Assembly: GCA_001683735.1 (NCBI GenBank)
Contig: LUGG01000002.1
Location: 1,984,001-2,048,000 of the forward strand
Length of the DNA stretch: 64,000 nt
Source of the DNA: Grifola frondosa
Taxonomy: Eukaryota; Basidiomycota; Agaricomycetes; Polyporales; Grifolaceae
Direction: 5' to 3'
In this document: one piece after another, positions 1 through 12,080 of the stretch
Numbering within the stretch: the stretch's first letter is position 1
How the letters are laid out: every line of letters starts with the position of its first letter
Made by a program: the position numbers and the translations under genes
Notes under the pieces: generated by a model
Seen by the model: the letters and a program-made list of their open reading frames with translations, nothing else
The model's database searches: none
Told to the model about the DNA's origin: nothing

Positions 1-2411
1 GACTCATAGCTCCATCGCGACAGATTTCATCAAGGTGGGACCAGGTTACCCGCAAGTGGAGATTCAGGCCCAAGTTCGCCGAGTGGACACTTGCTGCTGC
101 GGAGAAGGGCCAACGAATATAAGAGAATAAGCCTTATTTTTGGCTGAGGTTCGGAATTTAGTTTTCCGTCACCTCGATTCAGATCTAATCGTTTGGTAGA
201 CTTCTCGATCACGATTTTCGATCATTGGTGTCGACAATGATCACGGGCAGCTCACATTGTGCATTGGGCTTCCGCTCTGCTACCGGGCTACTGTCGCTCA
301 TGCTCTACGCATGTCTTTGGCCTTCGTTTGAGTCTTTGAATAGGATGCATGCATAGCATTCATGCTGGGGCGAATTTTTCGTGAGCATGTGATCTCTTCT
401 CGTTTCCAATCGGCTTCAACCTGTTTCGCTTTATGAAACGTGTGATATGAACTTATCATCATGGTTCAAAGCAACCTGCGGCACCACAAGATGATCAATG
501 GCGTCATTTCGGTGAGTCTCTTGGATGATGTTGAGGCATACTTGTGGACATGCAACGTTCGAGCACGAGAAGTAGGTTGTCTTGTGTGCTGAATGAGTTC
601 TATCTCAATACAGTTCATGGCATAGGCAGATGGACGAGGACCATGTCGTCTTGATATTGTGAAATTATGTATGCTGACCTAGAAGCTTTTTAGATCTGAA
701 CGTTGCATTGAAAACTGATGCATGCAAAATATAAAGCAGCGGCGGGGTATTGCATCAGGTTCGGTCCGGACATCCGTATGGGGGTTCCTCACAACTGGTC
801 CAGAGCACTCCAACCGATACCGTAGTTCAAGGTGTCTGCAGTCTGCACTTCGTGCACGATATCTACAAGGCGATTCTTAGATCTTGTAGGTGTTCAATTT
901 GAAATTCAAGTTATCAGCTGCCCGGTTTGCATCAGGAGGGTTCGTTAGCGATGAGTGATTGCTGACGCCCATGGGAGTCTCCCAAGAACGCACATGGTAC
1001 ATCATGAGTTTCGCTTGGTGAGCGTTGGCCTTTGTCTCGGGCTCATTCCCGATCTGCTGGCATTATCTGATCAACGAACTACGTATCTCTGTTTGACAGA
1101 TTTACTTGATTACATGAACATAGAGCTTGTTTCTTTGGAGCTTGGTCAATCGTTCGCGGTGATATATCGTAATTGAATGTCTAAACTAAGGCTAATTTTC
1201 TCGTGGTTTGTCCCAAACCAGTTATTGTATTCCGATATCCACATGGTGCCTTTAGGTTTAACAAGTTGTGCGGGAATCATGATCTCGGGCGTATCTCGCC
1301 TCGAAGATGGACCCGTTCACAGCTTGTGACAATGGTTCTCGTTATCGGCACAGATTAAACCAGATGATTTTGTGGTGCGACCGTGGCCTCGGTACCGCCA
1401 TTGACCTAAGTGGCGGGGACGCCAAATATCGTGATCTATTCCGAATGCCCTCAGTGTGGAGTTATCTGGGAAGCTACATGCGGAAAAACACCACGCATAG
1501 AGAACACGACGCGAACCTAGGCCAGCGGCAAGGGATGGTGTAATATATTCTTTATTATTGGAGGAATACGATGAGCGAGTCAGAAACCGGCGGAAATGTT
1601 GGAAAAAACTGAGACTACTCAGATAAAAGGGATAGAGGATCTTCATGTTTGTATCGAGCTCTGTACAAACGCGTAAGGAGCACAAGAAAGTACTGCCTTC
1701 TCGAGTACTACACGGGGTCATGTGACTATGCTAGAACGAGTGTGAAACAGAGTTTCCAATAGGAAACCTGTATAAACATAATAGATGGTCATGGGGACGC
1801 TCAAGATAACGGAAGTCTGAATATCTCATCATAATTCAAAGGAATACATGTGCAAGGTCGGCTCACGCATCTTGAAACGTGGTGTCTCTTTTCCCGCAGC
1901 TTTTGTCCTGAATTCCACATGGCGCAAGAATAGAGGAAGTTGATATTAAAATTGGAGACTAATTTATTTGATAAAGTGTACAAAATGATCCTGCGACATT
2001 CATAACTGGGTGGTAAAGAGCGTGATGGGGTTCGGTCTATGCCGAAGGACGTGAGATAAACTGAGAGTGTGGTGTGTGCAAGAATTGATAGTGCCAGCGC
2101 AGAGGATGATAAATTGGAAGAAAAGACAAAAGCAGAGGGCAATCCACACCCCCGGAAGATAAAATATTCAGCAGTCTAAAGTATTGATAAATGAGTGGGC
2201 AAAGCCTTATGATGTACATACCGCAGAACATAGATGTGCAATCCGGGTCCAAGCTGAGTATGAAAGCAAGAGATAAGGAAATTCCTTTGATAGGCTCCTC
2301 TGAGCGTTGTCGCAGACCGACGGATCTACGAAGGGGGATGTTCTGCTTCAACGTGTGTGAGGAATAATGAAATATATATTGAACATTGGAGGGCGTGCAT
2401 ACCTGGAGAAA
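1..2411. other. Gene-poor segment, no supported gene
   Basis: Open frames here are short (60-135 codons), lack recognisable motifs and are not joined by convincing splice sites into a longer product. I see no transposon termini, tRNA or long repeat. The stretch probably is intergenic DNA downstream of the zinc-finger gene that ends at 2412. Confidence 0.5.
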
Positions 2412-3335
2412 TCAAGCATCATCATGCTTCTTCTTGAGGTGCCGTGCCATGGCATCACCACGAGTAAACCTTCTGCCGCAGTCGGAATGGGGACAAACTG
2501 CAGCCGTTGAGCCTAAATGGACTGTAGCGATATGCCTGCCGAAGCTGTGATAGAACATCTTATGCGGCGATGTGCACCCATCCCATTCACACATCCCACG
2601 GAACCGCTTAGTCTCAAATGGCGTAGACCCTTGGAAGTGATAGCGTAGAAGGTGTGTGTTGATCTTACAAGCTTTGGGGTTCGAAATCCGGATACCACAC
2701 CCCTCGCCCCAACGACATTCCACACCTGAGTCTTCGTCGTCTTCTTTGTCCCCTGCTATAGAAAGATCGGATGGAGAGAAAGATGAGTTCCATTGAGGAA
2801 CAGTAACGTTCTCGTTGTCGATGACGAGGCTGGAGGGGAACGGTATCATGGGCGACCAGTAGGCATATTCGTGGCATGGAAATGTATGGGATGGTCCGAA
2901 CGATCCACTCCAGCTATAGTTTGCATCACTACCCAGCCGATTGTGATTATCGTATGGAAGGGAGATAGAGTTTGGTTGCGAGTAAGAAGAATGCAGTTGC
3001 ATCTGCGGGACGGTTGGCTCCCGAACATCTTCGGACGCTGCGGACACCGTGGTAGCATAGGTGCTGGAGGAAATGTTCGCAAGATTGAAGGTTTGAAGAT
3101 GGTTGTTGCCTTGAGCTGACGGATAAAGACAGATGGAGGACGATCGATGGCCGGAAAGAAATTGAGGGGGAGACGTGGGCTGGACGACAGACAGCGAGCC
3201 GAGATACATGCTCTCCGGAGGTATATACAGAAGCCCAGAGCGTCTGCCAGTGAATGGTATATCACTGCATGTGTAGGAATATTTAGCTCGTATTAGGGTG
3301 CTGTGCAGGGGCAGAGGATACCACGTACTTGACAT
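2412..3335 (-). CDS. C2H2 zinc-finger protein, paralogue A of a local family
   Basis: A single open frame of about 307 codons starts at an ATG whose 5' base is 3335. The first two thirds are Ser/Pro/Tyr-rich and low in complexity. The last ~100 residues hold three zinc-binding units: a wide-spaced finger beginning CRWGEGC and ending with paired His, a second (CEWDGC ... FGRHIATVH), and a classical C-x4-C-x12-H-x4-H finger (CPHSDC ... RHLKKKH). The same three-finger order occurs in the genes at 4.6, 7.2 and 39.6 kb. A nuclear DNA-binding role is inferred from the fingers; the target is unknown. A short intron right after the first few codons (acceptor near 3265) is possible, but the frame is open either way. 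The final finger is more canonical than in the paralogues, whose last ligand is Cys. Confidence 0.72.
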   Translation of the reverse strand: MSSTWYPLPLHSTLIRAKYSYTCSDIPFTGRRSGLLYIPPESMYLGSLSVVQPTSPPQFLSGHRSSSICLYPSAQGNNHLQTFNLANISSSTYATTVSAASEDVREPTVPQMQLHSSYSQPNSISLPYDNHNRLGSDANYSWSGSFGPSHTFPCHEYAYWSPMIPFPSSLVIDNENVTVPQWNSSFSPSDLSIAGDKEDDEDSGVECRWGEGCGIRISNPKACKINTHLLRYHFQGSTPFETKRFRGMCEWDGCTSPHKMFYHSFGRHIATVHLGSTAAVCPHSDCGRRFTRGDAMARHLKKKHDDA

Positions 3336-3870
3336 GTGGCTGTACTGTGAATTGATTCTCGTCGTCGCAGAGGTTCCAACGGGTCTGTGGTGGCCTTTCG
3401 GGGGAGGACGGAAGGAATAATGATAAGAACAAGTGCAACTGCGCTAAATGCACGGCGCTCACCGTTGATTGGCATCGACAGCGTCACCAGACGAAGTAAG
3501 ATAATACGGAAAGTTAAATTCTGGAGAACCGTTGGTGAAGCTCATCACAAATATGAAGCAAGAGTAAAAGAGTGGGGACTCCTGCAGCCTAGGTGGCAAG
3601 CGGCGAAGAAATTTGTATGAGAAATGGGTTAAATGAGACTAGCGGGTCGGCTGATTGACTCGAGATTTTATATGGCATGTTCGGATCGCGGTGCGGTTTG
3701 TGGTTGAGGGTGATTGGGCTGTCCATTGATATTACTCCCACCGTATACGCAGAGAAAATTGAAAGTCAAAACTAAAGCTCAGACTGAATCTTGATCTGCT
3801 TACGGCGCCTACTAGCCAATTTACGTAATGGAGCTCAGATTCAAAGATCGATTGTAAACAGTTCAGCTGT

Positions 3871-4071
3871 GTGGGCGTATTCGCATACTCTCACGGAGTG
3901 CGAGTTCACGCATGTCCGCGCACCGTACGCGAAACCCTCTTAGGCAAGGCCATCATGCACGTCCCCCTGCTGCTGCAGCAGCGGCGGGAGCTCGACTTCC
4001 TGCTGGCCCTTCTGTCACACCGCGGGCCGGTTGTGGAACTGTTCGCAGAGTATGTACACACGGTTTTATAA
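3871..4071 (+). other. Isolated coding-like GC-rich fragment
   Basis: A GC-rich island in AT-richer intergenic DNA encodes an open frame whose middle part (about 45 residues, roughly 3915-4055) has the composition of a soluble helical protein, with runs of Leu, Gln, Arg and Glu such as LLQQRRELDFLLALLSHRG. No start, splice partner or continuation is evident, and another frame over the same bases is also open. It may be an exon fragment of a displaced or decayed gene. I do not recognise the family. Confidence 0.25.
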
Positions 4072-4568
4072 CTGTGCACGGACGTCTCATGGGTTGTAGC
4101 GTCTATCTCCTCTTGTCTCGGTACTCTGGTTCGGTATATTGGCTCGGGCGCTGAACTTTCAGCTCGAGGACATTGCTTGCTATTCATCCTGGAGCTATTT
4201 TCACACCCCAGCGTGGTTACTGGCCCAGCAGAGACCACCGTGATTTATGTGGAGAGCCCGTATCTCGATACGACTTTCCCACTGCCAGAGGTGTTCCAGT
4301 CAGTGTTATACCTATCGGCACTCCGTCCCATCTTCTTTCTGCCAACGTTTTGATATGGTGACAATGAACGTTGTGAGCATGGAACTACGAGAATACGATA
4401 TATCGTGATTCTATTTTCCGTTGACAGTAAGCTTTCCACCCTCAAATGACACGAAGGCTTATCGTTATACACTGTAATGTGAGGCTATTGCTGAGCATTC
4501 AATGCATCATGTCACCAACAGTGTCAGTGGCAGTGTGAGAGCGTCACTCACCCATTAGATATCCCATC

Positions 4569-5103
4569 TCACCGTTGAATACCTTCCTTAATGGCCTCTT
4601 TTCTCTCTCTCCATCTGACACTGTGACAGAACACATTCTGATGCCGAGTCAGCGAGTCCCGCCTCCCTAAGGTCTTTCCGCACTCATCACACCCTAGACG
4701 TCCGCTTTAGGTGTACCGTCTCCACATGCTTGCCGTAGTTCAGGAAGTTCATATCTGCTCGCTCCTGGCAATAATCCAACTTGCAGTACCCACGTCTATC
4801 ATCGGACCACGGGTTCTCGGGAGTACAATAGTGATACGTCTTCAAATGGCGTATAATTCCAGATGCGGTTAGGTCGTCGAGAACGGTGTTGCAGTGATTG
4901 TCCCAGAGACAACGAATTCTATCGTTGGAAGATGTCGCCGAGGACGTGCGAGTGCGAGAGTTGGAAAACGAGGAGAAGTCTAAATATTCTGCATAGTTCA
5001 TGCTGCTCCGCCCGCCGGGTACAGCATGGACCACCGCAGATGCAGTATCATGACCTGTCGTGGGGTTTGGGGTGCTCCGCCATATGCCATGGTGATCACC
5101 CAT
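4569..5103 (-). CDS. C2H2 zinc-finger protein, paralogue B (third finger frame-shifted)
   Basis: From the ATG at 5103 the frame encodes finger 1 (CLWDNHC ... GIIRHLKTYH) and finger 2 (CKLDYC ... YGKHVETVH), matching paralogues C and D closely. The frame then stops at 4687, just where the paralogues carry a third finger. One base further along, the expected finger is intact (CDECGKTLGRRDSLTRHQ ... C) and runs to a stop at 4569. Dropping one base from the GGG run (plus-strand ccc at 4692-4694) joins the two frames, so the shorter product is probably an assembly artefact. Further upstream coding exons are likely: around 5215-5370 on this strand there is coding-like sequence (FGSYNAPSTSPSIPGH) followed by a good donor. 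The true start is therefore uncertain. Confidence 0.62.
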
Positions 5104-5370
5104 GCTCAGAACAGAAGGCCTATGTTATGAAGTAAACCACGTCAAAAGGACAGAACATAACACAAAAATTGACGCTGACGCTGGTGTATACACATTTGTA
5201 GAGAAATAATTCATCGTCTGAAGCTGTTGTTCGCTGCACATATACAAAATCCCGTGAGTAGATTCTCCTTCGCATAGGCCGCCATAAACTCACGGAAATT
5301 TTGGAAATACCACCGCAATATGTCCTGGGATGGATGGGGAAGTTGAGGGAGCGTTATACGATCCGAACCT

Positions 5371-7180
5371 AAGTGAGAGTATTGAAAGAGTCAAGTTGGT
5401 GATCTGGTACGAGACACAGCAGCGTACGACGTGAGAGACCACTCATCGGAGACACAACTAAGCATTCATCCATGTGCGTGCGAGAAGCTGAAGATAGACA
5501 GGTGAACAAATGTCTTACTACAAATCTATGCAGTTATTCTAAATCACTCGCCTAGGTATTTCTTCAGGAGCAAAGGATAATGGCTGGTTGCCATACAGCC
5601 CATTTTCAGATAATTGCCCGGGCTAGTCCATGGACTGTCCAAAAGCAAACCAATTTGCTGTGGTTTGCGAACCTAGAACTGGAACGTTGCTCCCAGAGTT
5701 TTGGAAAAGCTTATTAGCGAGCGTCCTAAATGTATAATTGATGACATATACCTCAAACTCAATACTCCGTGATGTATAACGCCAACATCATTGATGAGCG
5801 CGTGATATGACGGTGCGCCAGCGCCTGGTTGTAAAGGGGAGCCGTCACCGCTGATGTTCGGATGAGATACGATGGCTGTCCATGGAGAAAAGGCCTCGAG
5901 AGGCTGTAGCACTCGCTCGACCAGCTGGGATGATTTGAACGGTGTAGGCCTGGGTTCACGTTAGGGGGCGGATGTGAACCACAGATGGGACACAAGGGCA
6001 CAGCACTGCATTTAACAGACATACCAGCACAAGGCTGCTACAATATTTTATCCCGCAATTGCCCCTGGTGTGCGGAACGCGTACGCATGTACCAGTAAAT
6101 AATCCAGTAATTTATAGTGGTCTTGAGCTTGGCGCACGCTGCCTGGAGAACGAACCACATCAATAATGATTGACTGACAGATCATCACTGTGCCTGAAAC
6201 AAGAAGTTGAGAAACTGGTAAAATAATATAACGAACACATACTCAATCACGGAGACATCATTCTTGATAGGACTTGGGACACAAGTACCGGTACTATTCT
6301 CGTGACTGTCGCGACAAGAAATGCAAACGTAACGCGGATCCACGTCCCACTTGCTGGTGCAACTTCGTTAGCATCTCGCGTTGATTGCCCGCGGTCATCG
6401 GGTTGCATTCTGTGAAGCCTTGCACGGGTTCTCGTGGTCTCATGAAAACAATCACTTCATCTCGCCCAACGCCACTACGTTGGCGCGACGACATCGGTGA
6501 CACTGGTGAGAATGGGTAACCTGAACCATAGTGGTATCTATCAAACGCCATTTTCACGTCCACATCGACGCATCAGTGCCATGTCATGGTTTGCCATCTT
6601 TCAGAACGCTCCATTGCGGATGTTTTGCCATATCAAGCAGATTATTAAATTCGATATCTGATCTTGGGACGATGCAGGACGCTTGGGCGGTGCGGTCTAC
6701 TGACCAACATGAGCGCAGAATTTGGGGGCCGAATTCATAACGCACCACCCTCAACCCTGGAAATTTTTATAGTTGGATCGTTTTGGGAATCGCTATATCG
6801 GCCATATCTTTCCCGCAAGTCAAGAAGCCCAACCGGATTTAAGGGTTCCCTTTCCGAATCATGTCAAAGCCGCTGGATTCTGTTTGATTTGGAACACGAG
6901 CAGCGGCCTATTATTGTATACATTGACCTTCGCGCCGCGAAGCTAGACCAGATTTAATATGTTAAGAGTCAGTTTATCAAATTCGACATGAACGCGAGAA
7001 AGCCTATGATCGGCATCAAGTAGGATCAAGAGATTAATATGAGGACGAACGCACAATTTAGATGATCGAATTCATTGCGCGCAGCGCAAAACAGCAAGAA
7101 CATCTGCAACAGTAAAACTACATTATCGGCTGTTCGAGTAACGAGAGGAAAAAGCACTTGCATATATATACGCACGGAGC
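5371..7180. other. Intergenic, weak minus-strand open frames only
   Basis: Two minus-strand frames deserve mention but not a gene call. One at about 5673-5912 (79 codons) could contribute N-terminal exons to the zinc-finger gene below 5.4 kb. One from an ATG at 6551 down to 6294 (85 codons; FMRPREPVQGFTECNPM in its middle) has no recognisable domain. No repeats or RNA genes were seen. Confidence 0.3.
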
Positions 7181-7792
7181 TTAGTGAGAATGTCCACCCG
7201 CATTCTCAGGATAGGCCAGACAGGAGTCGAGATGGCGCTGCAGGACGTCCGCCCTTGCACAAATCGTGCCACAATACGGGCAGGTAGTCATCGTGCTCTT
7301 CAGGTGACACTCCGCAATATGCTTCCCTAAGCTCCCCAAGTTCATGTCTCTGCCGCAGCTTCCTCCCCATCGGCATGTCCGACGCGTCCGGCCATTTGAT
7401 CCAGGTGGGGCATGATAATCCTTGATGTGCCGATTCATGCCGGAAGCAGTTTGGTCGTCCAACAAGATACGACATGCGTTATCCCAGCGACATCGCACAG
7501 TGCTCGAGCCCGAGGGTGCAGAGATGTCATATGTCGAAGTTTTCGCCACCCATGGAGGCCCAGGTGTATGTACGTTGAGTACGTGACGAGGTCCAGCTTC
7601 GTTTGTGGTCGGATAATAGAGATGAGAACTGCTATAGGAGGAGATAAAGGGGTCCCTGGTGCCGGCACCGAAAGAATTCGCGTGATGGTGGGTGGAGGTA
7701 TAAGCGGAAAGGTGACTGTTGTTATGGAGGATAGCCTGCATAGAGGGATCCCAGGAGCTCAAAGCCGAAATGTCGGTCTGGTTGAACGGCAT
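7181..7792 (-). CDS. C2H2 zinc-finger protein, paralogue C
   Basis: The first ATG in the frame is at 7792 and gives a 203-residue protein. The frame stays open upstream to about 7921 with no earlier ATG, so one or more 5' exons probably exist. The N-terminal half is rich in Ser, His, Tyr and Pro. The C-terminal ~85 residues carry three fingers: CRWDNAC ... ASGMNRHIKDYH, CRWGGSC ... LGKHIAECH and CPYCGTICARADVLQRHLDSC. The third ends in Cys (C2HC). It is the same family as the genes at 2.4, 4.6 and 39.6 kb and lies on the same strand as the first two, consistent with local tandem expansion. A nuclear regulatory role is inferred only from the fingers. Confidence 0.72.
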   Translation of the reverse strand: MPFNQTDISALSSWDPSMQAILHNNSHLSAYTSTHHHANSFGAGTRDPFISSYSSSHLYYPTTNEAGPRHVLNVHTPGPPWVAKTSTYDISAPSGSSTVRCRWDNACRILLDDQTASGMNRHIKDYHAPPGSNGRTRRTCRWGGSCGRDMNLGSLGKHIAECHLKSTMTTCPYCGTICARADVLQRHLDSCLAYPENAGGHSH

Positions 7793-7921
7793 ACTCGCTG
7801 TGGGTTGAGGGAAGCGTTTGTAATTCGAGAGCGGGCACTGTACGGAGTGAGCTCCGACCGAGGTCTGGACATTATGCCAAGTTCCCGTCAGAATGCTGAA
7901 CACATAAATAATTGAACTCAC

Positions 7922-9942
7922 TCTGAAGATCTATCTGATATGCCTGTAGGCTGTCGGTTATAGAGTTGGGGAAGATATGAAGTTCTTTTATTGAGGCAAA
8001 ATCGTTAGTGGTTTTTTTCTTCCAAGACATTTATCCTGCTTACGGCTCATTCATGTAGGAATGAAATGTGTTTGGTCGTGAGAGGACTGGGGCGTGAATT
8101 CGTGATTCGCATTGATAACATCACTACAGGAGGTGGCAGATGGGTCATGTCGTTAATTCTTGGAAACTGAAAGCAGACTCACGGATGCATCGTCTCCGAT
8201 GTACGTAGACTGAAGCACAGTCGACTAGAATTGATCGCGGTGATAGAACGGGGTTCCCACTTGAGGATTTTAACGTAGTACGGCGACTGCGTGTGCACTG
8301 CAGCTTTAAAAAGAGGGAACAGCGGTATCGGCACAGATTACTGGAAGGGCTTGGATAGAGAGCAGAGAGGACGGGTGATAGGACCACTTTGTGCGGTGGG
8401 CAAGTACAAGTTATAATAGCGCAAGAAGGTCACAAGCTGAGATCTAATCTCAGCCCACAGGACTTGATACACCTGTATACAGCGTGCTCGTAGCCATCAA
8501 AGATGCGGAGAAGAGGACAACGAAAGGACAGTCATGGCGGGGCGAGGAAAGGGGCGGATTTGTGATGCCTGGTGGGCAGCTGTGAGACAAAAAATAAGAC
8601 TCAGTACTAATGATGTATCATGAACTTTAGTATGCCGGCGTCAGACAACGGCGCCGACGCATGGAAGCCTTTGCAGAGCACGGTGCCATAGCATATCGCA
8701 CCCAGAAAACGTGAGAATAGTACCGCTAACTGAGAACCATGGCATCTCAACTGAATACAGCATCTGAAAGGACCCGTCAAGGCGGTGTGTGGCGGACTCG
8801 GAGTAGTCTGAGGAAAGGTATCTATGCCCTGCGTACGACATTGCCACAGATCTTCTAGTCTGTCATTCTTAGAACAGAGGCAGTTATCAGTCACTGAAGC
8901 TGACCGATGCATAGTAGGGCAGCTCAACTTTACCGGCATACACGTAGGGGCCAGAATCGCGCGCGGTGGCAGTAGAACTTCTCGCGCAGCATCCTGATAA
9001 GCGCCGAATTCGTGATGCGCCACATCGAGGCCAGTACCCAGCTGAACATGTGTATATGCAAATCATCCGCCAAGCTACCTGCCGACTAACAACGTTGTGG
9101 GGTCCATCGACACTGAAGATATGCACCGCATTGGCAGGTGTGCATAAATCCCATGTTCTCACCTTGATGACCTCTGCAGCACCGTGACTCAAAGATTTGA
9201 TATGACTCTCATTCTCCACCACGTTGCATCCACAAGTCTCCTACATCTGTATCTTTAGGGCATGACATGCGGTATGTCTCATTTAATACTATTCCAGACT
9301 CAGGGTGTGGATTGCTAAAGCCAACTTTCAACGCTAGAGCGAATGAGGAAAACGGAACGACTGCGTAAGGCAAGCGTAAGGTCGCGTTCCGATATTTTGG
9401 ACCATCACTTTCTGCATTGAGAGTCACTCCCACCATTTGCACCTGGAGACCGGAGAAAATGACTTGCATCATATTGTCGTTGCGCACATAATTTTGAACC
9501 GGGCCAGCCATTGGGAACGATGCTCGGTACAGATATGCTTATGACTTGGAATTCGACATTGGATACAGTACGTGGAAATCTACAGCTTCGATGTAAGTCG
9601 GTTTGTAATGGTAAACGACCGATCCTCCACTTTGCAATATATAACACAAGTAAACCGGATTTCAATGCGAGAAACGACCGAGGCGGTCTACTATGCGGAT
9701 TAAATCACGATAAGTCATTGCAGGACAATGTGTAAGTGATGAAGCAGAAAACATGAGCGTGAGTTGATACAAGATTAAACCGATTGTAGATCCAAAGATG
9801 ATGCAAACAGAAAGAGTTGCCAGTGAAGCGCGGAATGGGAAGAGTCCGTAAGAGAAGGAGAAGGAGAGTCCTGTTGCGTCTATGTCTTCGATAGTGCGGC
9901 GGCTGCTCGCAGAAGGACCGGTCATTGTGGATCCAAAAGGGG
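7922..9942. other. Gene-poor segment, no supported gene
   Basis: Minus-strand frames of 80-140 codons occur around 8.1-9.9 kb, for example 8607-9023 and 9209-9511. None shows a domain, coherent exon joining or family resemblance, so I do not call a gene. Confidence 0.4.
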
Positions 9943-11578
9943 CTAGGATCTGCCACCTGACAGGCCTCCCCAGGTTCCAGGAATTCCCCTTCGACGCCGA
10001 GTACCCAGCCTGTCAAAACCAGACGTACCGCCAGCAAGGGTTTCCCACCCTTGTGGGTAACCGTCGCCCTCGTCGATAGAACATCTTCTGCTGCGTCCTC
10101 TGAATCCCATCTCCCCGTCGACATCTTCCCGAGCTCCGGCGCGCACGTTCACCACGCTGTGGGAATGATGAAGATGCCGTCTGAGGCTCTGAATGGAATA
10201 CTGTCGCTTTGGAGGACAAGCAATCGGGCGAGGTCGAGCTCTCCGTCGTCCTCGTCATCGTCGACATAGCCATCGTCGCTGTCCAATGAATCCTCGTCCT
10301 TCCCGAAAGCTGGACGCGTCTTCCGCCCTTCCATTGCGTGCCCCATCCGTCATTCTCGATCATGGTACTCGCAAGGGACGGCACTCTGGTGTTCGGGGTC
10401 AACTTTGAATTCCGCCCCTCCCCACCTACCCTGTCTTTTCCTCGAATCGATAGGTATGTTGTGCGCTCTCCTGCTTGAGATGACGACCGCGAGGCTGGAG
10501 TCGACCTGCATAATACTTGTGCGGTGTTCACAGCACCAGGCGCCGTCTGCGAACGCCGCATACATGACGTTAACGCAGGAGGTAATCCTGAGGTACTGCG
10601 TCCTGACAAACGATGGGGCTTGTTTGTATGGTCGGCCAAAGCGAACTTGCTTGCTTTGTTCGCCCTCATAGATTGTCGACTAGATGGGCGGGAATAGGAC
10701 CTCCAACATGTGCGCCAGGACGTGACGAGCCAGCGACGGCCTTTGTTACGGAAGAGAGCCATGACGCAGGCAACGGATGTTCCGGCTTGTGTGCAAGTAT
10801 GGAAAATCTATCAGCAATGCTTTCCCGGTGGTGAGGAACGCGTTTCGGAATATTTGGTGCGGAAGCCATGTGGCGAAGGTAGCCTCTGGCAGCTGATACT
10901 TGTGCGTATGTGCGAAGGCTGCCGGATGCAGATGACTGAGGACGCAGAGGATGGGGCAGCTCATCATAGAGATGCTGTTGCCGCATAGGATGAATATAAC
11001 TGACTACGCGGCAATTCGAACTGTTGGCACTACGCATCGAGGAAAGATGGAGGTGGATGCGGAAGGGGAAGGCTGTTGAGGTTTCCGGGGCTTCTGCGAA
11101 TTATACAAACTGCTTTGGCATGGAAGAGGAGATGGCGGAAGGGACCACTGAGGGGGTTCGCAGGCGACACGCCAGAATTCGGCTCCTCTATGCTTGTATC
11201 AACTGCTGGGGCATCCTCGGCTCGGCTCGTGCCCGGTATCCAGCCAGCGAAGAAATCCACCACGGCACCGACGCCCTCCCTCAAACTGGCCTCCCTGGCT
11301 CTCCATATTGCACGCTGCTTCCGCCGTTCCTCTGCCTGCGCCTCTGCTCGTTCCATCTCTGGGGTAAACACCCGTGTCTCTTTATACCCCGCCTCCCTCA
11401 ACAAATCCTCGAGCCGTTCATAGGTCTTCGAAGTCCCTCGACGGTGGAGCGGGACGCGTCCAGGATCGCCTTTGGCCAATGAAACAGGATAGCGAGACGA
11501 TGCACGGCCTCGCGGCGGTGTATGCGGCGCCTGATTGTTCGAGGTTGAGGAAGAATCACCGTCTATTGTGTGGGACAT
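9943..11578 (-). CDS. Conserved basidiomycete protein of unknown function
   Basis: The ATG at 11578 opens a strongly coding-like exon. Its first 70 residues (VSLAKGDPGRVPLHRRGTSK, then KTYERLEDLLREAGYKETRVFTPE) look like the N-terminus of a protein that I recall as conserved across Agaricomycetes without a named domain. Later exons supply a Trp-containing basic stretch (HPLPASWLSSVTKAV), an acidic run (DSDDGYVDDDEDDGELDLARLL), a segment SIQSLRRHLHHSHS, and an Arg-rich end (TRRRRGIPGTWGGLSGG) stopping at 9943. The acidic and C-terminal parts lie in different frames: one missing base near 10302-10304 and one near 10211 restore a continuous product. At least one intron falls between about 11040 and 11200. 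It is divergent from MLH1, with 502 bp between the start codons. Function not assigned. Confidence 0.6.
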
Positions 11579-12080
11579 GGGCTGAAAGATTGTGAGTGGC
11601 CGGAACGGAGAAAAGGGTGAATTGCAATTACCTCAGCAACGCGTTCGTCCTGCGACATTCTTGAGTCGTCTCGACTCCAGCGTCGTGGACGGCGTGTCCT
11701 ATGTGTCTGGCAGTGTTGTCGTCGATATCGTTGGTAGTGAGAAAGCAAAAGTGAAGATGATGAACGGACCCGTGTGATGCTCCCCTCTGTGCTTGAGATT
11801 CTGGTGGCCAGCTTACGTCAGCGATGGGGTCCAGAAATTTCCACGTGCCGATCATATCACGTGGAAACACAGCCACAAGCGCGTACTTCATGAAGTTCGA
11901 TCGCGAAGACGACGTTGCCTCTCTCCTCTCGCTTTCAAGCTCTTACTCAAGTTGAACTCACCTGATTAAGCCCATTTAACACGGTCTCTGGAACCATTAA
12001 ATCGTTTTTATTGTGTTCTGTAACTGCTTTGTGATCATCAACGGCTTTGAACTGGCAATTACTCATGCTAAAGCTTTGAG

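Noticed and set aside
2670..2700. B-box-like ggttcgaaatcc
   Set aside because: It lies within the coding sequence of zinc-finger paralogue A and no tRNA fold surrounds it.
7412..7915. 167-codon plus-strand frame
   Set aside because: It is the antisense shadow of zinc-finger paralogue C, which has clear fingers on the other strand.
10013..10762. 249-codon minus-strand frame, very Arg/Ser-rich
   Set aside because: Only its upstream half is the real frame of the conserved protein. The second half is an out-of-frame shadow created by a missing base near 10303.
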